Shown here in pieces: positions 26,352 to 35,120 of a stretch of 64,000 nt of DNA. The first letter of the stretch is position 1. Each line of letters begins with the position of its first letter. The stretch lies in contig NZ_JARXXA010000008.1 in NCBI RefSeq assembly GCF_029892785.1, positions 62,001 to 126,000 of the forward strand. Reading direction: 5' to 3'. Position numbers and translations under genes: made by a program. The stretch comes from Parabacteroides sp. PH5-46 (GTDB taxonomy: Bacteria; Bacteroidota; Bacteroidia; Bacteroidales; Tannerellaceae). Under the pieces are notes generated by a model. The model was not told the DNA's origin. It did no database searches and saw only the letters and a list, made by a program, of their open reading frames with translations.

Positions 26352-27080
26352 TTATTTATATGAATATCCTCCGTCTACGACGACTATTTCGCCGTTAAAG
26401 TAACTGTTTTCCACTAGTGTCTTATACACTTCCGCCAGCTCTGCCGGATCGCAGAATCGTTCTAAGGCTATCTTATTCTCAATGTTTTTCCTGATCTCTG
26501 CCGGTTTTGTTTTTTGCCATTCCGTATCTACAAATCCGGGAGCCACTCCATTCACCCGTATCTGGTAAGGGGCCAGAAATTTGACCAGGTTTTTAACCAG
26601 GGCGTGAACCGCGCTTTTGGTTACCCCGTAAGCCAATGATACGGAGTGGGGATAAATGCCCATGGCAGAGCCAGTGAAAACGACACTTCCTCCCTTATTG
26701 ATTTGCGATAGGATTCGTTGCAACAGAAAAACCGGGAAATGAATGTTCCCAAAGAACACGCGTTCCCAATCCGTAGGTTTTATCTCTTCAAAAGTATCCC
26801 TGCATGTTAATCCTGCATTGAATATGAGCGCGTCTAAACGGATCGTATGCTTTGTAAGAAAAGATTGGATCGTATCAATGGATTGCATGTCGGTAATATC
26901 AGCTTTCAATACCTGTACTTCTGCACCGGTAGCCTGCCGGATGTTTTCTTGCGCCAGGCGGGCTGCATCGTCGTCAGACGCGTAGGTAAGAAGCAGGTCG
27001 TATCCTGCGTTGCCCAGCGAACAGGCAATCGCTTTCCCTATCCCTTTGGTTCCTCCGGTGATTAGCGCGTGTTTCTTCAT
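26352..27080 (-). CDS. SDR-family oxidoreductase (FabG-like)
   Basis: A 242-residue short-chain dehydrogenase. Visible are the NAD(P) loop ITGGTKGIGKAIACSLG, the N-A-G strand (FNAGLTC), the catalytic Ser in VFTGSAMG and Y-x3-K in YGVTKSAVHAL, and the C-terminal GGYSYK. It is separate from the fatty-acid fabG at 41876 and sits inside the lipid operon, so it may reduce a keto-lipid or a headgroup precursor rather than 3-ketoacyl-ACP. Eight bases separate it from the cytidylyltransferase gene and seven from the CDP-alcohol enzyme. Confidence 0.88.
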   Translation of the reverse strand: MKKHALITGGTKGIGKAIACSLGNAGYDLLLTYASDDDAARLAQENIRQATGAEVQVLKADITDMQSIDTIQSFLTKHTIRLDALIFNAGLTCRDTFEEIKPTDWERVFFGNIHFPVFLLQRILSQINKGGSVVFTGSAMGIYPHSVSLAYGVTKSAVHALVKNLVKFLAPYQIRVNGVAPGFVDTEWQKTKPAEIRKNIENKIALERFCDPAELAEVYKTLVENSYFNGEIVVVDGGYSYK

Positions 27081-27088
27081 GAATGCTT

Positions 27089-27553
27089 TTATTCCTTCTC
27101 CTCTTTTACGGTAAGCGGCTTGGCTTTCCTTTGCAACTGTAATTGTTCTTCGTAAGAGTCGTGTATGGTTTTCCGCAGATTGGAAGAAGATACGCCTGTC
27201 CCGTAAGGGAAATAAAAGACTTGTACTCCCAGGTCTTTCAAATAATCATATTTGCCAAACCAATCGTCACCCACGACAAAAGCATCGATATTCAACTTTT
27301 TCACCAGTTCCGAGTGATCCAGCGAATGTTGAGGGATAACAATATCCGGCGTTTTTAATGCTTCGATAATTTGCAAGCGTTCGTTGAACGGAATGATGGG
27401 TTTGGGTTTGTATGAAGACACCAATTCATCCGTACTTACTCCGACTATTAATATATCAGCCAGGCTGCGGGAGTAATTAATCATTCGCAGATGGTTGTAA
27501 TGAAACATGTCAAATGTTCCGGAAGTATATACAATCGTTTTATCTTTAAACAT
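27089..27553 (-). CDS. Cytidylyltransferase (TagD/glycerol-3-phosphate type)
   Basis: A 154-residue nucleotidyltransferase with the start YTSGTFDMFHYNHLRMI, which holds the HxxH/HxGH-type motif (HYNH), then VGVSTDELVSSYKPKP and the signature PYGTGVSSSNLRKTI (related to the RTxGISTT motif). It would activate a phospho-alcohol with CTP, giving the CDP-linked donor for the CDP-alcohol transferase two genes on. It starts the lipid operon; a -7 box lies 26 bases upstream. The substrate could be phospho-glycerol, phospho-ethanolamine or another phospho-alcohol. Confidence 0.88.
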   Translation of the reverse strand: MFKDKTIVYTSGTFDMFHYNHLRMINYSRSLADILIVGVSTDELVSSYKPKPIIPFNERLQIIEALKTPDIVIPQHSLDHSELVKKLNIDAFVVGDDWFGKYDYLKDLGVQVFYFPYGTGVSSSNLRKTIHDSYEEQLQLQRKAKPLTVKEEKE

Positions 27554-27578
27554 TACGTTCGGTTCAAATTTGAAAGCA

Positions 27579-27586
27579 CAAACTTA
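27579..27586 (-). promoter_or_regulatory. -7 box (minus strand TAAGTTTG) before lipid operon
   Basis: Plus-strand CAAACTTA 26 bases before the cytidylyltransferase ATG. Confidence 0.5.
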
Positions 27587-27618
27587 CGTAAAGTTTTCTT
27601 AAAATCCTCATTATATAT

Positions 27619-28725
27619 TTATAATGTGTCTTCGTCGTCGTCTTTGGTCAGATCTAATTTTTCATCTCCCGTACCTTTGTCAAAGTATTGTTTTCGCAGC
27701 GGATTATGGGTTGCTTCTTTGTAATTCTTCCGGCTCCGAAAAATATCCAGCGCAGCATACAAGGCCTGACGGAAAGACTCTTCCGACGCTTTATTCTGTC
27801 CGGCTATCTCGTAAGCTACCCCATGCATAGGAGCTGTCCGGATGATGGAAAGGCCGGCTGTATAACTTAGTCCGTCTTCTATAGCCAATGTCTTGAAAGG
27901 TATCACTCCCTGATCATAATACATTGCTAAAACACCATCGAACTTATCATACATCTGAGATCCGAAAAACTCGTCGGCGGCATAAGGCCCGAAAACCATC
28001 ACTCCGTTCTTCTCTGCTTCCTGCATGGCAGGGAGGAGGATGAATTCTTCTTCATTTCCTAGCGCTCCGGCCTCGCCGATTTTTGGATTCAGAGCCAATA
28101 CGGCTATGCGGGGTTTGGCTATTGTAAAGTCTTGTTTTAACGACTGTCCGAATGTTTGTAGCTTTTCTGCTATACGCTCTTTTGTAATAACTGTAGCCAC
28201 CTCAGACAGGGGTATTTTTTCTGTAGCTAACGCCACGCGCAGATCATTAAACACAAACATAGACAAAGCCTTGTTACCTTCTCCGAAATGCTCTTCCAGG
28301 TATTTTGTATGCCCGGTAAATTGAATTTTGTCGGCAGGGATGCTTTGTTTATTGATAGGGGCAGACAACAGAACGTCTATCGTACCTTTTTTTAGGTCTG
28401 CGGTAGCTGCTTCCAATGCCTTGTATGCCGCTACTCCGGCAGTTTCTGTTGTTTTGGATAGCTCTACCTTTGTTTCGTCGCTTACACAATTAATGATGTT
28501 TACCCTGTTTGTCCCGGCATCTTCCGCACGATTAATACTGCTAATGTTCACAGGTGGCAATTCCATTGTTTTCCTGTGATAAGCGGCAATTTTAGAGGAG
28601 CCGTAAATGATAGGTGTGCATAATTCGGCGATCCGGCTGTCGGAAAATGTTTTTAGTATGACTTCATAACCGATGCCATTTATATCTCCGTGGGTGATCC
28701 CCACTTTTATTAATCTTTCTTCCAT
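27619..28725 (-). CDS. pdxA: 4-hydroxythreonine-4-phosphate dehydrogenase
   Basis: The PdxA enzyme of pyridoxal phosphate synthesis oxidises 4-phosphohydroxythreonine with NAD. It is 368 residues, a little long, the extra being a charged C-terminal tail (KLDLTKDDDEDTL). Recognisable blocks are GITHGDINGIGYEVILK at the start, APINKQSIPADKIQFTGHT with metal-binding His, LALNPKIGEAGALGNEE, and YDQGVIPFKTLAIEDG with the second metal site. It follows the DUF4837 gene by 9 bases. Confidence 0.95.
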   Translation of the reverse strand: MEERLIKVGITHGDINGIGYEVILKTFSDSRIAELCTPIIYGSSKIAAYHRKTMELPPVNISSINRAEDAGTNRVNIINCVSDETKVELSKTTETAGVAAYKALEAATADLKKGTIDVLLSAPINKQSIPADKIQFTGHTKYLEEHFGEGNKALSMFVFNDLRVALATEKIPLSEVATVITKERIAEKLQTFGQSLKQDFTIAKPRIAVLALNPKIGEAGALGNEEEFILLPAMQEAEKNGVMVFGPYAADEFFGSQMYDKFDGVLAMYYDQGVIPFKTLAIEDGLSYTAGLSIIRTAPMHGVAYEIAGQNKASEESFRQALYAALDIFRSRKNYKEATHNPLRKQYFDKGTGDEKLDLTKDDDEDTL

Positions 28726-28734
28726 ATATTTAAA

Positions 28735-29778
28735 TTACTTTGCGGCTTCCCGTTCCGTTACAGCCAGAGGTGCTGCTGCCGGTTGGTCAAATTCTCCTGG
28801 CAGGCGTAAGGTATAGAGAGCAGCTTCTATTCTGCGAATATAATTTCGTTTATTCGTTTCCGGCGCATACACGAATCCTTCTACTACAATCACCCTGTTG
28901 TTTACTTCGTCTAAGCGGACATGGCTCACAAATGGGCCACCCATCATGTCGCCCACCATCTTCCACAATCCCCGCAACACTCCGCAATACTTCCCGCGTA
29001 TGGTAACCGGAGTATAGCTAATCCAACGGCTTTCCGTTGCCATATAGGAATCGGGGAAAGAACCCGGCAGATTTTCTTTTAAGATAGAATCTCTTTTGGC
29101 TATCAAGTATTGCTCTGTGAAGGTATTGGGATCAGTATAAGGAAATGTATAGACAATAATATCTGTACGTCCGGTATTGGCGTTGTTTGATGCCCAGAAA
29201 AAGTCCTCGGCATTGCGCGTATATGTGATGTCGGTTGGCACGCTTAACATAATATCAAAACGGCTTTTCACGTTTTCCATAACGATATCGCTATAGTTTT
29301 TACCAACTAATGTTGCCGCACGGTTCATTTCTATATTGGTGAAGAATTTTGCGATCCGGTTCTGATCTCCGGATTTCATGAATTCTATGATACTTTCCTG
29401 GTCGGGAGCCGTCATCGTGAGCACGACCTGTCCTTGTGTCCAGCGGTCGTTTTCATAACTCAATGAGACTTTGGTATAGGTTGAGTTGTCTATTTTAAGG
29501 ATCAGGATGTTTCTCACATACGTAAGGAGGCCATTGAAATCGGCAGGTGTTACGTATGTAATTTTGAATGCCGCCTCCGGTTGAGGTAAACCAGGTATGG
29601 CAGATTCCAGATCATCCTTAACACTTCTTCCGGCTTCTGCATCCCAGACAGTTCTGTCCATGGTTACTACAATTTCGTAAGCAAAACCGGTAGCCCGGGC
29701 TGTAACGGGGCTGGAATTACATCCACCCAAGGTCAATAATAGTATGAACGAACTGATAAGTAAAGCGTATAGTTTCAT
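28735..29778 (-). CDS. DUF4837 lipoprotein
   Basis: A secreted lipoprotein of 347 residues: signal peptide MKLYALLISSFILLLTLGGC with lipidated Cys near 20. The body matches the Bacteroidetes DUF4837 family (GFAYEIVVTMDRTVWDAEAG at the start, WISYTPVTIRGKYCGVLRGLW later). Function unknown. The ATG at 29778 is chosen since it gives a correct signal peptide and has its own promoter; a frame running to 29898 would overlap rlmN and put 40 unlikely residues in front. Sits between rlmN and pdxA in one direction. Confidence 0.82.
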   Translation of the reverse strand: MKLYALLISSFILLLTLGGCNSSPVTARATGFAYEIVVTMDRTVWDAEAGRSVKDDLESAIPGLPQPEAAFKITYVTPADFNGLLTYVRNILILKIDNSTYTKVSLSYENDRWTQGQVVLTMTAPDQESIIEFMKSGDQNRIAKFFTNIEMNRAATLVGKNYSDIVMENVKSRFDIMLSVPTDITYTRNAEDFFWASNNANTGRTDIIVYTFPYTDPNTFTEQYLIAKRDSILKENLPGSFPDSYMATESRWISYTPVTIRGKYCGVLRGLWKMVGDMMGGPFVSHVRLDEVNNRVIVVEGFVYAPETNKRNYIRRIEAALYTLRLPGEFDQPAAAPLAVTEREAAK

Positions 29779-29799
29779 TTTTGTCCTATTTAAGTTGCA

Positions 29800-29831
29800 C
29801 AAATATACTGTTTGTTTATAAAGGATGCAAA
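29800..29831 (-). promoter_or_regulatory. Full -33/-7 promoter (minus strand TTTG-N20-TATATTTG) before DUF4837
   Basis: Plus-strand CAAATATA (29800-29807) is the -7 box and CAAA (29828-29831) the -33 box, spacer 20, which fits the Bacteroidetes consensus. It lies 22 bases before the chosen ATG at 29778 and supports that start. It lies downstream of the rlmN stop only by overlap with the 3' end region. Confidence 0.6.
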
Positions 29832-29894
29832 AACATTCAAAATTCCATAATGCATGCGAAAAAATAGCCTGTTTTTTTTGAATCATTCCGGCTT

Positions 29895-30923
29895 TCACTT
29901 TCCTTGCGACTTTTTACTTGTAGACAACATGCCGCAAGCGGCTAAAATATCTTCACCTCGCGAAGCCCGGATCGTGCATATTATGCCTCTGTCGTTCAGA
30001 ATGTCGCGAAATTTTTCCATTTTCCGGAGATCGGCGCCTTCTAAGGGGGTATCCGGAATGGCATGAAAACGGATCAGGTTTACCCGGCAAGGAATATCCT
30101 TTAATAAGCCAGCCAGAGTTATCGCGTGTTGCAAACTGTCGTTGAAGTCTTTAAAAACAATATACTCAAAGGAAACCCTTCGTTGGTGAGTAAAGTCATA
30201 TTCTTTGATTAACGAAAGGATATCGTACATAGGGAATGCCTTTTCAGCGGGCAAGATAGAAAAACGCTCTTTGGGGTAAGGAGAATGTAGGCTGACTGCC
30301 AGATGACAGCTGCTTCCTTCCAGGAACCGTTTAAGCCCTTTCGCTCCAATCGTGGAAACGGTGATCCGTTTCGGACTCCAGGCGTATCCGTATGATGAGG
30401 TAAGTATCTCTAACACCTTCAATACTTCGTCCGTATTGTCTAAAGGCTCACCCATTCCCATGAATACGATGTTTGTCAGCGTTTCTGCTTCGGGGAGCGA
30501 TTGTATCTGGTTCAGAATCTCGTTGGCTGTGAGGTTCGCTGTAAAGCCTTGTCTTCCGGTCATACAGAAAATGCAACTCATTTTACAACCCACTTGTGAG
30601 GAAACACACAAGGTCGCATGTTCTTCCGTAGGGATATATACAGACTCCACAAAGGAACCCTTGCCCACAGGATACAGATATTTGATGGTACCGTCGGTAG
30701 ACGTCACCTTTTCCGAAGGAGGGATAGCTCCGACCTCGTAGTGCTCTTCCAGATAGGCTCGCTTGGCTGCGGCTATATTGCTCATCTCGTCGATTGACAG
30801 GGCTTTCTTTTTGTAGAGCCAATCAGACAGTTGTTTCGCAGCATATGACGGAAGCCCGGCTTCGGCAGCAACTTTCTTTAACTCATTCAATGTCATCCCC
30901 AACAAACGTTTCTTCTCACTCAT
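29895..30923 (-). CDS. rlmN: 23S rRNA (adenine-2503-C2)-methyltransferase
   Basis: A radical-SAM enzyme that methylates A2503 of 23S rRNA and A37 of some tRNAs. It has 342 residues. The cluster motif C-x3-C-x2-C is CKMSCIFCMTGRQG near residue 115, the GGEP-like segment is MGMGEPLDN, and LAVSLHSPYPKERF and the C-terminal TIRASRGEDILAACGM (second catalytic Cys) are present. The C-terminal CG-L/M ending is normal. It leads the rlmN-DUF4837-pdxA group. Confidence 0.96.
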   Translation of the reverse strand: MSEKKRLLGMTLNELKKVAAEAGLPSYAAKQLSDWLYKKKALSIDEMSNIAAAKRAYLEEHYEVGAIPPSEKVTSTDGTIKYLYPVGKGSFVESVYIPTEEHATLCVSSQVGCKMSCIFCMTGRQGFTANLTANEILNQIQSLPEAETLTNIVFMGMGEPLDNTDEVLKVLEILTSSYGYAWSPKRITVSTIGAKGLKRFLEGSSCHLAVSLHSPYPKERFSILPAEKAFPMYDILSLIKEYDFTHQRRVSFEYIVFKDFNDSLQHAITLAGLLKDIPCRVNLIRFHAIPDTPLEGADLRKMEKFRDILNDRGIICTIRASRGEDILAACGMLSTSKKSQGK

Positions 30924-30953
30924 ATATAGCCGGAATTATTTTAATTTATAGTA

Positions 30954-30961
30954 CAAAGATA
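30954..30961 (-). promoter_or_regulatory. -7 box (minus strand TATCTTTG) before rlmN
   Basis: Plus-strand CAAAGATA 30 bases before the rlmN ATG, directly next to the ppiD terminator. Confidence 0.5.
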
Positions 30962-30999
30962 AAAAAAGCTATCGTACTTTTATTGCGTACGATAGCTTT
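30961..30999 (-). terminator. Intrinsic terminator after ppiD
   Basis: A perfect 13-bp stem AAAGCTATCGTAC (30965-30977) against GTACGATAGCTTT (30987-30999). On the minus strand it runs into T7. It ends the long coaX-to-ppiD operon. Confidence 0.88.
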
Positions 31000-31025
31000 A
31001 ATATTAATAAGTTTGGTATTCTTTC

Positions 31026-33155
31026 TTAATAGAAGCGGATACGATTATCAACTACTTTCGCATCGTTTATTAAGGCTTGAATAGCCTGGTATCCGTAGCG
31101 ATATGCATTGTTTGCATTTAAGCGGTCGATCTCTTCTTTTTCTTTGTATTCTGCTTCTTCCTGGTTCTTTTCGAATACCTGGAATACATAGACTCCGTTA
31201 TTACCTGCAAGCGGTTTGCTTAATTGGCCTACTTCCGATAAGGTAACCTGCGCATTTAACTTAGGTTCAACACCAATGCTGGAAATACGTGGAGTACTAA
31301 AAGTGATAAACTTAACAGAATCAACAGAAGAACCCATTGCTTCTGCATACGCATGTAAAGAATTCAGATTTTTAGCTTTCAGATCATTTACAATCTTTTC
31401 TCCTTTCTTCTGAGCTATGATTTCCGATTTAAGAGCAGACTCTACAGAGTTTAGAGAACGGTATCCTTCCGGAATAGTTCCCTGAACAGCTGCTACAACA
31501 AATTTATTGTCGCATTCAAATATTTCAGAAATGCTACCTTTTTTATTCTGGAATGCCCAACGGATTACCGGACGTGATTGAGCTACGCTACCAATCATTT
31601 GGTCGTTAGCTGTAACCGTTACGTTTGACAACAGGTTGTATCCGGCTTCTTTGGCAGCATCATCCATTTTGTCCATGTTTTGATTCTTGGAAATGAACTG
31701 GTTTAGCTCATTATAGATGTTGCTATATGTTTTTGAGCTTGGAGATACGGTTGTTTCAATGTCGGCAACTTTATATTTTGCGATATTAGCAGTCTTTTCC
31801 GTTACCTTGAACAGGTGGATTCCGTATAAAGAAGTGATCTTTTTTAGTTCGTTTAGCGGAGCAGAGAATACTAACGATTTGAATTCATCGTTTACAAATC
31901 TCATAGCGCCTACTTCTGTAAGCCAACCTACTTCGCCACCGTTTTGAGCTACCTGGTCTGCAGAGTATTCGCGAGCAATGGCTGCAAAATCACCATTCGC
32001 TTTCAATACGCTCAGCAAACTGTCGGCAATTGCTGCATCTCTTCCTGTATTAGCAATCAGCATGTGACTTACTTTTACTGAGTCGGGAGCAACTGTTTTG
32101 TCCATCAGTCTGAACATTCTGTATTTGTTGTTCTCAAATGCCGGTCCGTAAACGTCACCTATTTCGGCACTTGTTACAAATTGTTTCATTTCCGGATCCA
32201 GGGCATTTTCGCTGAAGTATGCGTCAATGAAAGGTACTTCCGAATTTTCATTTACCAACTCGGCGATATGATTCGAATGAGTGAATTCTTCTTTCAAACT
32301 TTCGATATCAGCACTTGCCTTAGAGTAGTCATCCTGGCTCGGCACGATATCAACAGCGATGTATTTGATAACTTTGCTTTCTGCCTGTTTGAATGATTCT
32401 TTTCGTTGGTTGTATAATTTTTCTATCTCGCTTTTGCTTGCGCTGATTGTAGTATCAGTAACGCTGGCATACGACTGCATTGCATACATAATATCTGCAC
32501 TTACAGCTTTTTCATTAAAGGCATTTTTTGCGTCAAGCACATTCGGCGAAATGGCTTTAGTCAGTAATGTCGTATACTTTTGCTCCATGCGTTGGAGTTT
32601 GATGTTCTTTTCCATGAATAACCAAAAACTTCTCAGTTGTAGCAACTGGGCTTGTTGGTCTGCAGGGTAAGACGCAATATTGTCGTCATCAATGGTTTTT
32701 AAAAGATTCAGAAGGGCTGTTTTATCGAACATGCCTGTCTCCGGATTGTGGAACATCTGGTTTTGTTGCAGAATAGGAGATACATTTTCGCCTTGCACCA
32801 TGTCGAACAATTCTTCCGGGCTTACGGTCATTCCCAGTTTATCCATGGCTTCATTCAATACAATTTCTTGTACCATACCATCAAAAACCGATTGACGTAT
32901 TTGAGTAACATATTCTTCCGGGAGGTTATTGGTGCCGGATTGCATTTTGTATATCTCTGTCATTTCATCGATACGCTCCTGATACTCCTGGATGCTGATC
33001 GTTTCGCCGTTAATGTCAGCTATTTTCTCTTGATTTTGTCTTAAAAAAGTAGAACCAGAGTTCAAAAAGTCACCAATAATAAATGCGAACAAAGCAACAC
33101 CTACCACGATTACTAATAATCCTGCTCTGTTCCTGATCTTTTCAAGCGTAGCCAT
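31026..33155 (-). CDS. PpiD-like periplasmic chaperone/peptidyl-prolyl isomerase
   Basis: A 709-residue inner-membrane-anchored chaperone facing the periplasm, helping newly secreted outer-membrane proteins. It has one N-terminal membrane helix (LLVIVVGVALFAFIIGDFL), a SurA_N-like region (about 40-190), then a parvulin domain around residues 360-460 (VKVSHMLIANTGRDAAIADSL and QNGGEVGWLTEVGAM are the usual parvulin strands). The second half repeats a weaker isomerase-like region. Last gene of the envelope operon; ends 26 bases from a strong terminator. Confidence 0.9.
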   Translation of the reverse strand: MATLEKIRNRAGLLVIVVGVALFAFIIGDFLNSGSTFLRQNQEKIADINGETISIQEYQERIDEMTEIYKMQSGTNNLPEEYVTQIRQSVFDGMVQEIVLNEAMDKLGMTVSPEELFDMVQGENVSPILQQNQMFHNPETGMFDKTALLNLLKTIDDDNIASYPADQQAQLLQLRSFWLFMEKNIKLQRMEQKYTTLLTKAISPNVLDAKNAFNEKAVSADIMYAMQSYASVTDTTISASKSEIEKLYNQRKESFKQAESKVIKYIAVDIVPSQDDYSKASADIESLKEEFTHSNHIAELVNENSEVPFIDAYFSENALDPEMKQFVTSAEIGDVYGPAFENNKYRMFRLMDKTVAPDSVKVSHMLIANTGRDAAIADSLLSVLKANGDFAAIAREYSADQVAQNGGEVGWLTEVGAMRFVNDEFKSLVFSAPLNELKKITSLYGIHLFKVTEKTANIAKYKVADIETTVSPSSKTYSNIYNELNQFISKNQNMDKMDDAAKEAGYNLLSNVTVTANDQMIGSVAQSRPVIRWAFQNKKGSISEIFECDNKFVVAAVQGTIPEGYRSLNSVESALKSEIIAQKKGEKIVNDLKAKNLNSLHAYAEAMGSSVDSVKFITFSTPRISSIGVEPKLNAQVTLSEVGQLSKPLAGNNGVYVFQVFEKNQEEAEYKEKEEIDRLNANNAYRYGYQAIQALINDAKVVDNRIRFY

Positions 33156-33246
33156 TTATCTTTATATGTTTTTAAGTTTAATATTACGTTTTAAGGGCAC
33201 GAAGATACGAAAAAATGGATTAGCCACATCTTTTCTCTTGTTTTTT

Positions 33247-34503
33247 TTATTTATCTGCTACTTTCATGCGCACCAACTCTATTTTAGTGGATGTCATTTT
33301 TATTATTTTAAATTCATATTTGTGGATACTAACTGTTTCGTTTACTTTAGGGAATTTCTGGTGAAAGTGCAGAATAAAACCGGCAACGGTTACATAGTCG
33401 TCTGATTCGGGTAAGTCAAGCTCAAACATCTCGTTCAGGGTGTCTATTTCGATACGTCCCGAAAGCAGGTATTCATTGTCTGCTACCTTTCTTGCAACGT
33501 GTGATTTTGTGTCGTGCTCGTCTTCTATCTCGCCGAAAATTTCTTCTACCAGGTCTTCAAGGGTTACGATACCTGCCGTTCCTCCAAATTCATCTACTAC
33601 TACTGCCAGGCTTTTCTTGTCCTGCATCAGCATTTTCATCAGCTTATTGGCTGTCATGGTTTCCGGAACGATAGAAACAGCCTGTATATATTGTGTCCAG
33701 TCCTCTGGGTTCTTGAATAACTCCGAGGAGTGTATATAGCCGGTAATGTTGTCTATGTTTTCATTGTAAACAACGATTTTGGATAGGCCTGTTTCAATGA
33801 ATTTTGACTTAAGCTCTTCTATGCTGGCTTTTGTGTCGCAGGCTACAATCTCTGTGCGGGGAACAATACAGTCGCGCAAACGGATCGTTGAAAAATCCAT
33901 GGCATTCTGGAACATTTTTACTTCCATTTCCATGTCTGACTTGTCTTGCCCGTCTTCCAAGCTTTGCTGCAAGAAAAAATCAAGGTCTACTTTGCCCAAC
34001 GTTCTTTCGGAAGGGCGTATATTCTTTACTCCTGTCATCCTTAATATCCCATAGGAGAGGAGGGATGTAAACCTGGAGATAGGATATAATAATATATAGA
34101 AAAAACCTAGAGGTATGGCGAATATGTTTAATGAAAAATTCGGATTTAGTTTAAAGATGGTTTTAGGAATAAATTCTCCGGCAAAAAGAATAAGAATAGT
34201 AGATATAATTGATTGTATTAATACAATTACAGCTTCATTGTTTATAAAATGAGCAATATAAGGTTCTAGTAATATAGCCATTTGAAGCCCATATACTACC
34301 AAGGCTATGTTGTTCCCTACCAGCATGGTAGAGATAAACTGGTTGGGGTTGCGATAAAAAATATCCAGTATTTTACTTGAGAAGCTTTTGTTTTTTTTCT
34401 CTAGTTCATGGCGCAATTTATTTGAGGAGATAAACGCGATTTCCATCCCGGAAAAAAAAGCGGAAAAAACTAACGATATCACTATGTAAATTATGATATT
34501 CAT
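33247..34503 (-). CDS. CNNM/CBS-domain membrane protein (hemolysin/GldE family)
   Basis: A 418-residue protein with a DUF21/CNNM membrane domain (four helices, residues 1-190, starting MNIIIYIVISLVFSAFFSGM), two CBS domains (about 210-330; EFGGTAGIVTLEDLVEEIFG is typical) and a C-terminal CorC/HlyC domain. The family moves or senses Mg2+ and includes gliding protein GldE; a gliding role is doubtful here. It overlaps the lptC stop by 4 bases and leads to ppiD with a 91-base gap. Confidence 0.88.
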   Translation of the reverse strand: MNIIIYIVISLVFSAFFSGMEIAFISSNKLRHELEKKNKSFSSKILDIFYRNPNQFISTMLVGNNIALVVYGLQMAILLEPYIAHFINNEAVIVLIQSIISTILILFAGEFIPKTIFKLNPNFSLNIFAIPLGFFYILLYPISRFTSLLSYGILRMTGVKNIRPSERTLGKVDLDFFLQQSLEDGQDKSDMEMEVKMFQNAMDFSTIRLRDCIVPRTEIVACDTKASIEELKSKFIETGLSKIVVYNENIDNITGYIHSSELFKNPEDWTQYIQAVSIVPETMTANKLMKMLMQDKKSLAVVVDEFGGTAGIVTLEDLVEEIFGEIEDEHDTKSHVARKVADNEYLLSGRIEIDTLNEMFELDLPESDDYVTVAGFILHFHQKFPKVNETVSIHKYEFKIIKMTSTKIELVRMKVADK

Positions 34504-35087
34504 TCTTCGGGTGGGATGCTGTCTTTGGGTGTTTCGTTGATCGGAAAGACTCCGGTAGACTCATATACGATGTATTTTGTCATGTTCTGATTAGACTCAA
34601 AACCAATACCAGTTAATACCTGGTCTTTCTGTACAATGCGTATGAATTTATCAGAGTAGATTTTGTCTTCTTTGCCATCCCAGTAGAGTAGGGATGTTTC
34701 AAAGAATTCTCCTTTCATATTTTGTATTTCTACATTGTTGATCAATTTCCACAATTCCTTTTTTTGATAATAGTAAGCTGTGTCGGCTTTTACGGTTGCT
34801 TCGGCATTAAAAAGTGAATCGAATCTTTCCAGGTAAAGACCTTCGGGAAAGTACCAATAAGGTTCTGCGGCTTTTGAAAACATCAACCATTCTTTTGCTG
34901 TTGCCCTGTAACGGGTCATTCCAGAGTCGGATACAAGTGTAGATACGTCGAGTGTTCGCATCGTGTAGGTGTTTTCCGGGTCAAAAACAACCTCTACGGT
35001 TTCCTGTTTCTCTTTAGAACAAGAGGCCGATAATAAAAGAAACATAACAACTATCAGAGGGATAGTTGTTATGTTATTATTTTTCAT
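34500..35087 (-). CDS. LptC-like LPS export periplasmic lipoprotein
   Basis: A protein of about 195 residues with lipoprotein signal (VMFLLLSASC), then a single LptC/OstA-like beta-jellyroll: YRATAKEWLMFSKAAEPYWYFPEGLYLE, ADTAYYYQKKELWKLINNVE and IYSDKFIRIVQKDQVLTGIGFES. It would pass LPS from the LptBFG ATPase toward LptA and LptDE. The ATG at 35087 is chosen because it starts the signal peptide. Flanked by TPR and CNNM genes. Confidence 0.85.
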   Translation of the reverse strand: MKNNNITTIPLIVVMFLLLSASCSKEKQETVEVVFDPENTYTMRTLDVSTLVSDSGMTRYRATAKEWLMFSKAAEPYWYFPEGLYLERFDSLFNAEATVKADTAYYYQKKELWKLINNVEIQNMKGEFFETSLLYWDGKEDKIYSDKFIRIVQKDQVLTGIGFESNQNMTKYIVYESTGVFPINETPKDSIPPEE

Positions 35088-35120
35088 ATTATAAGGAATA
35101 CGTTCCTTACACATAGTTTT

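Noticed and set aside
29779-29898. Longer DUF4837 protein starting at 29898
   Set aside because: It would overlap rlmN and put 40 residues before the signal peptide; the promoter at 29800-29831 lies inside this extension.
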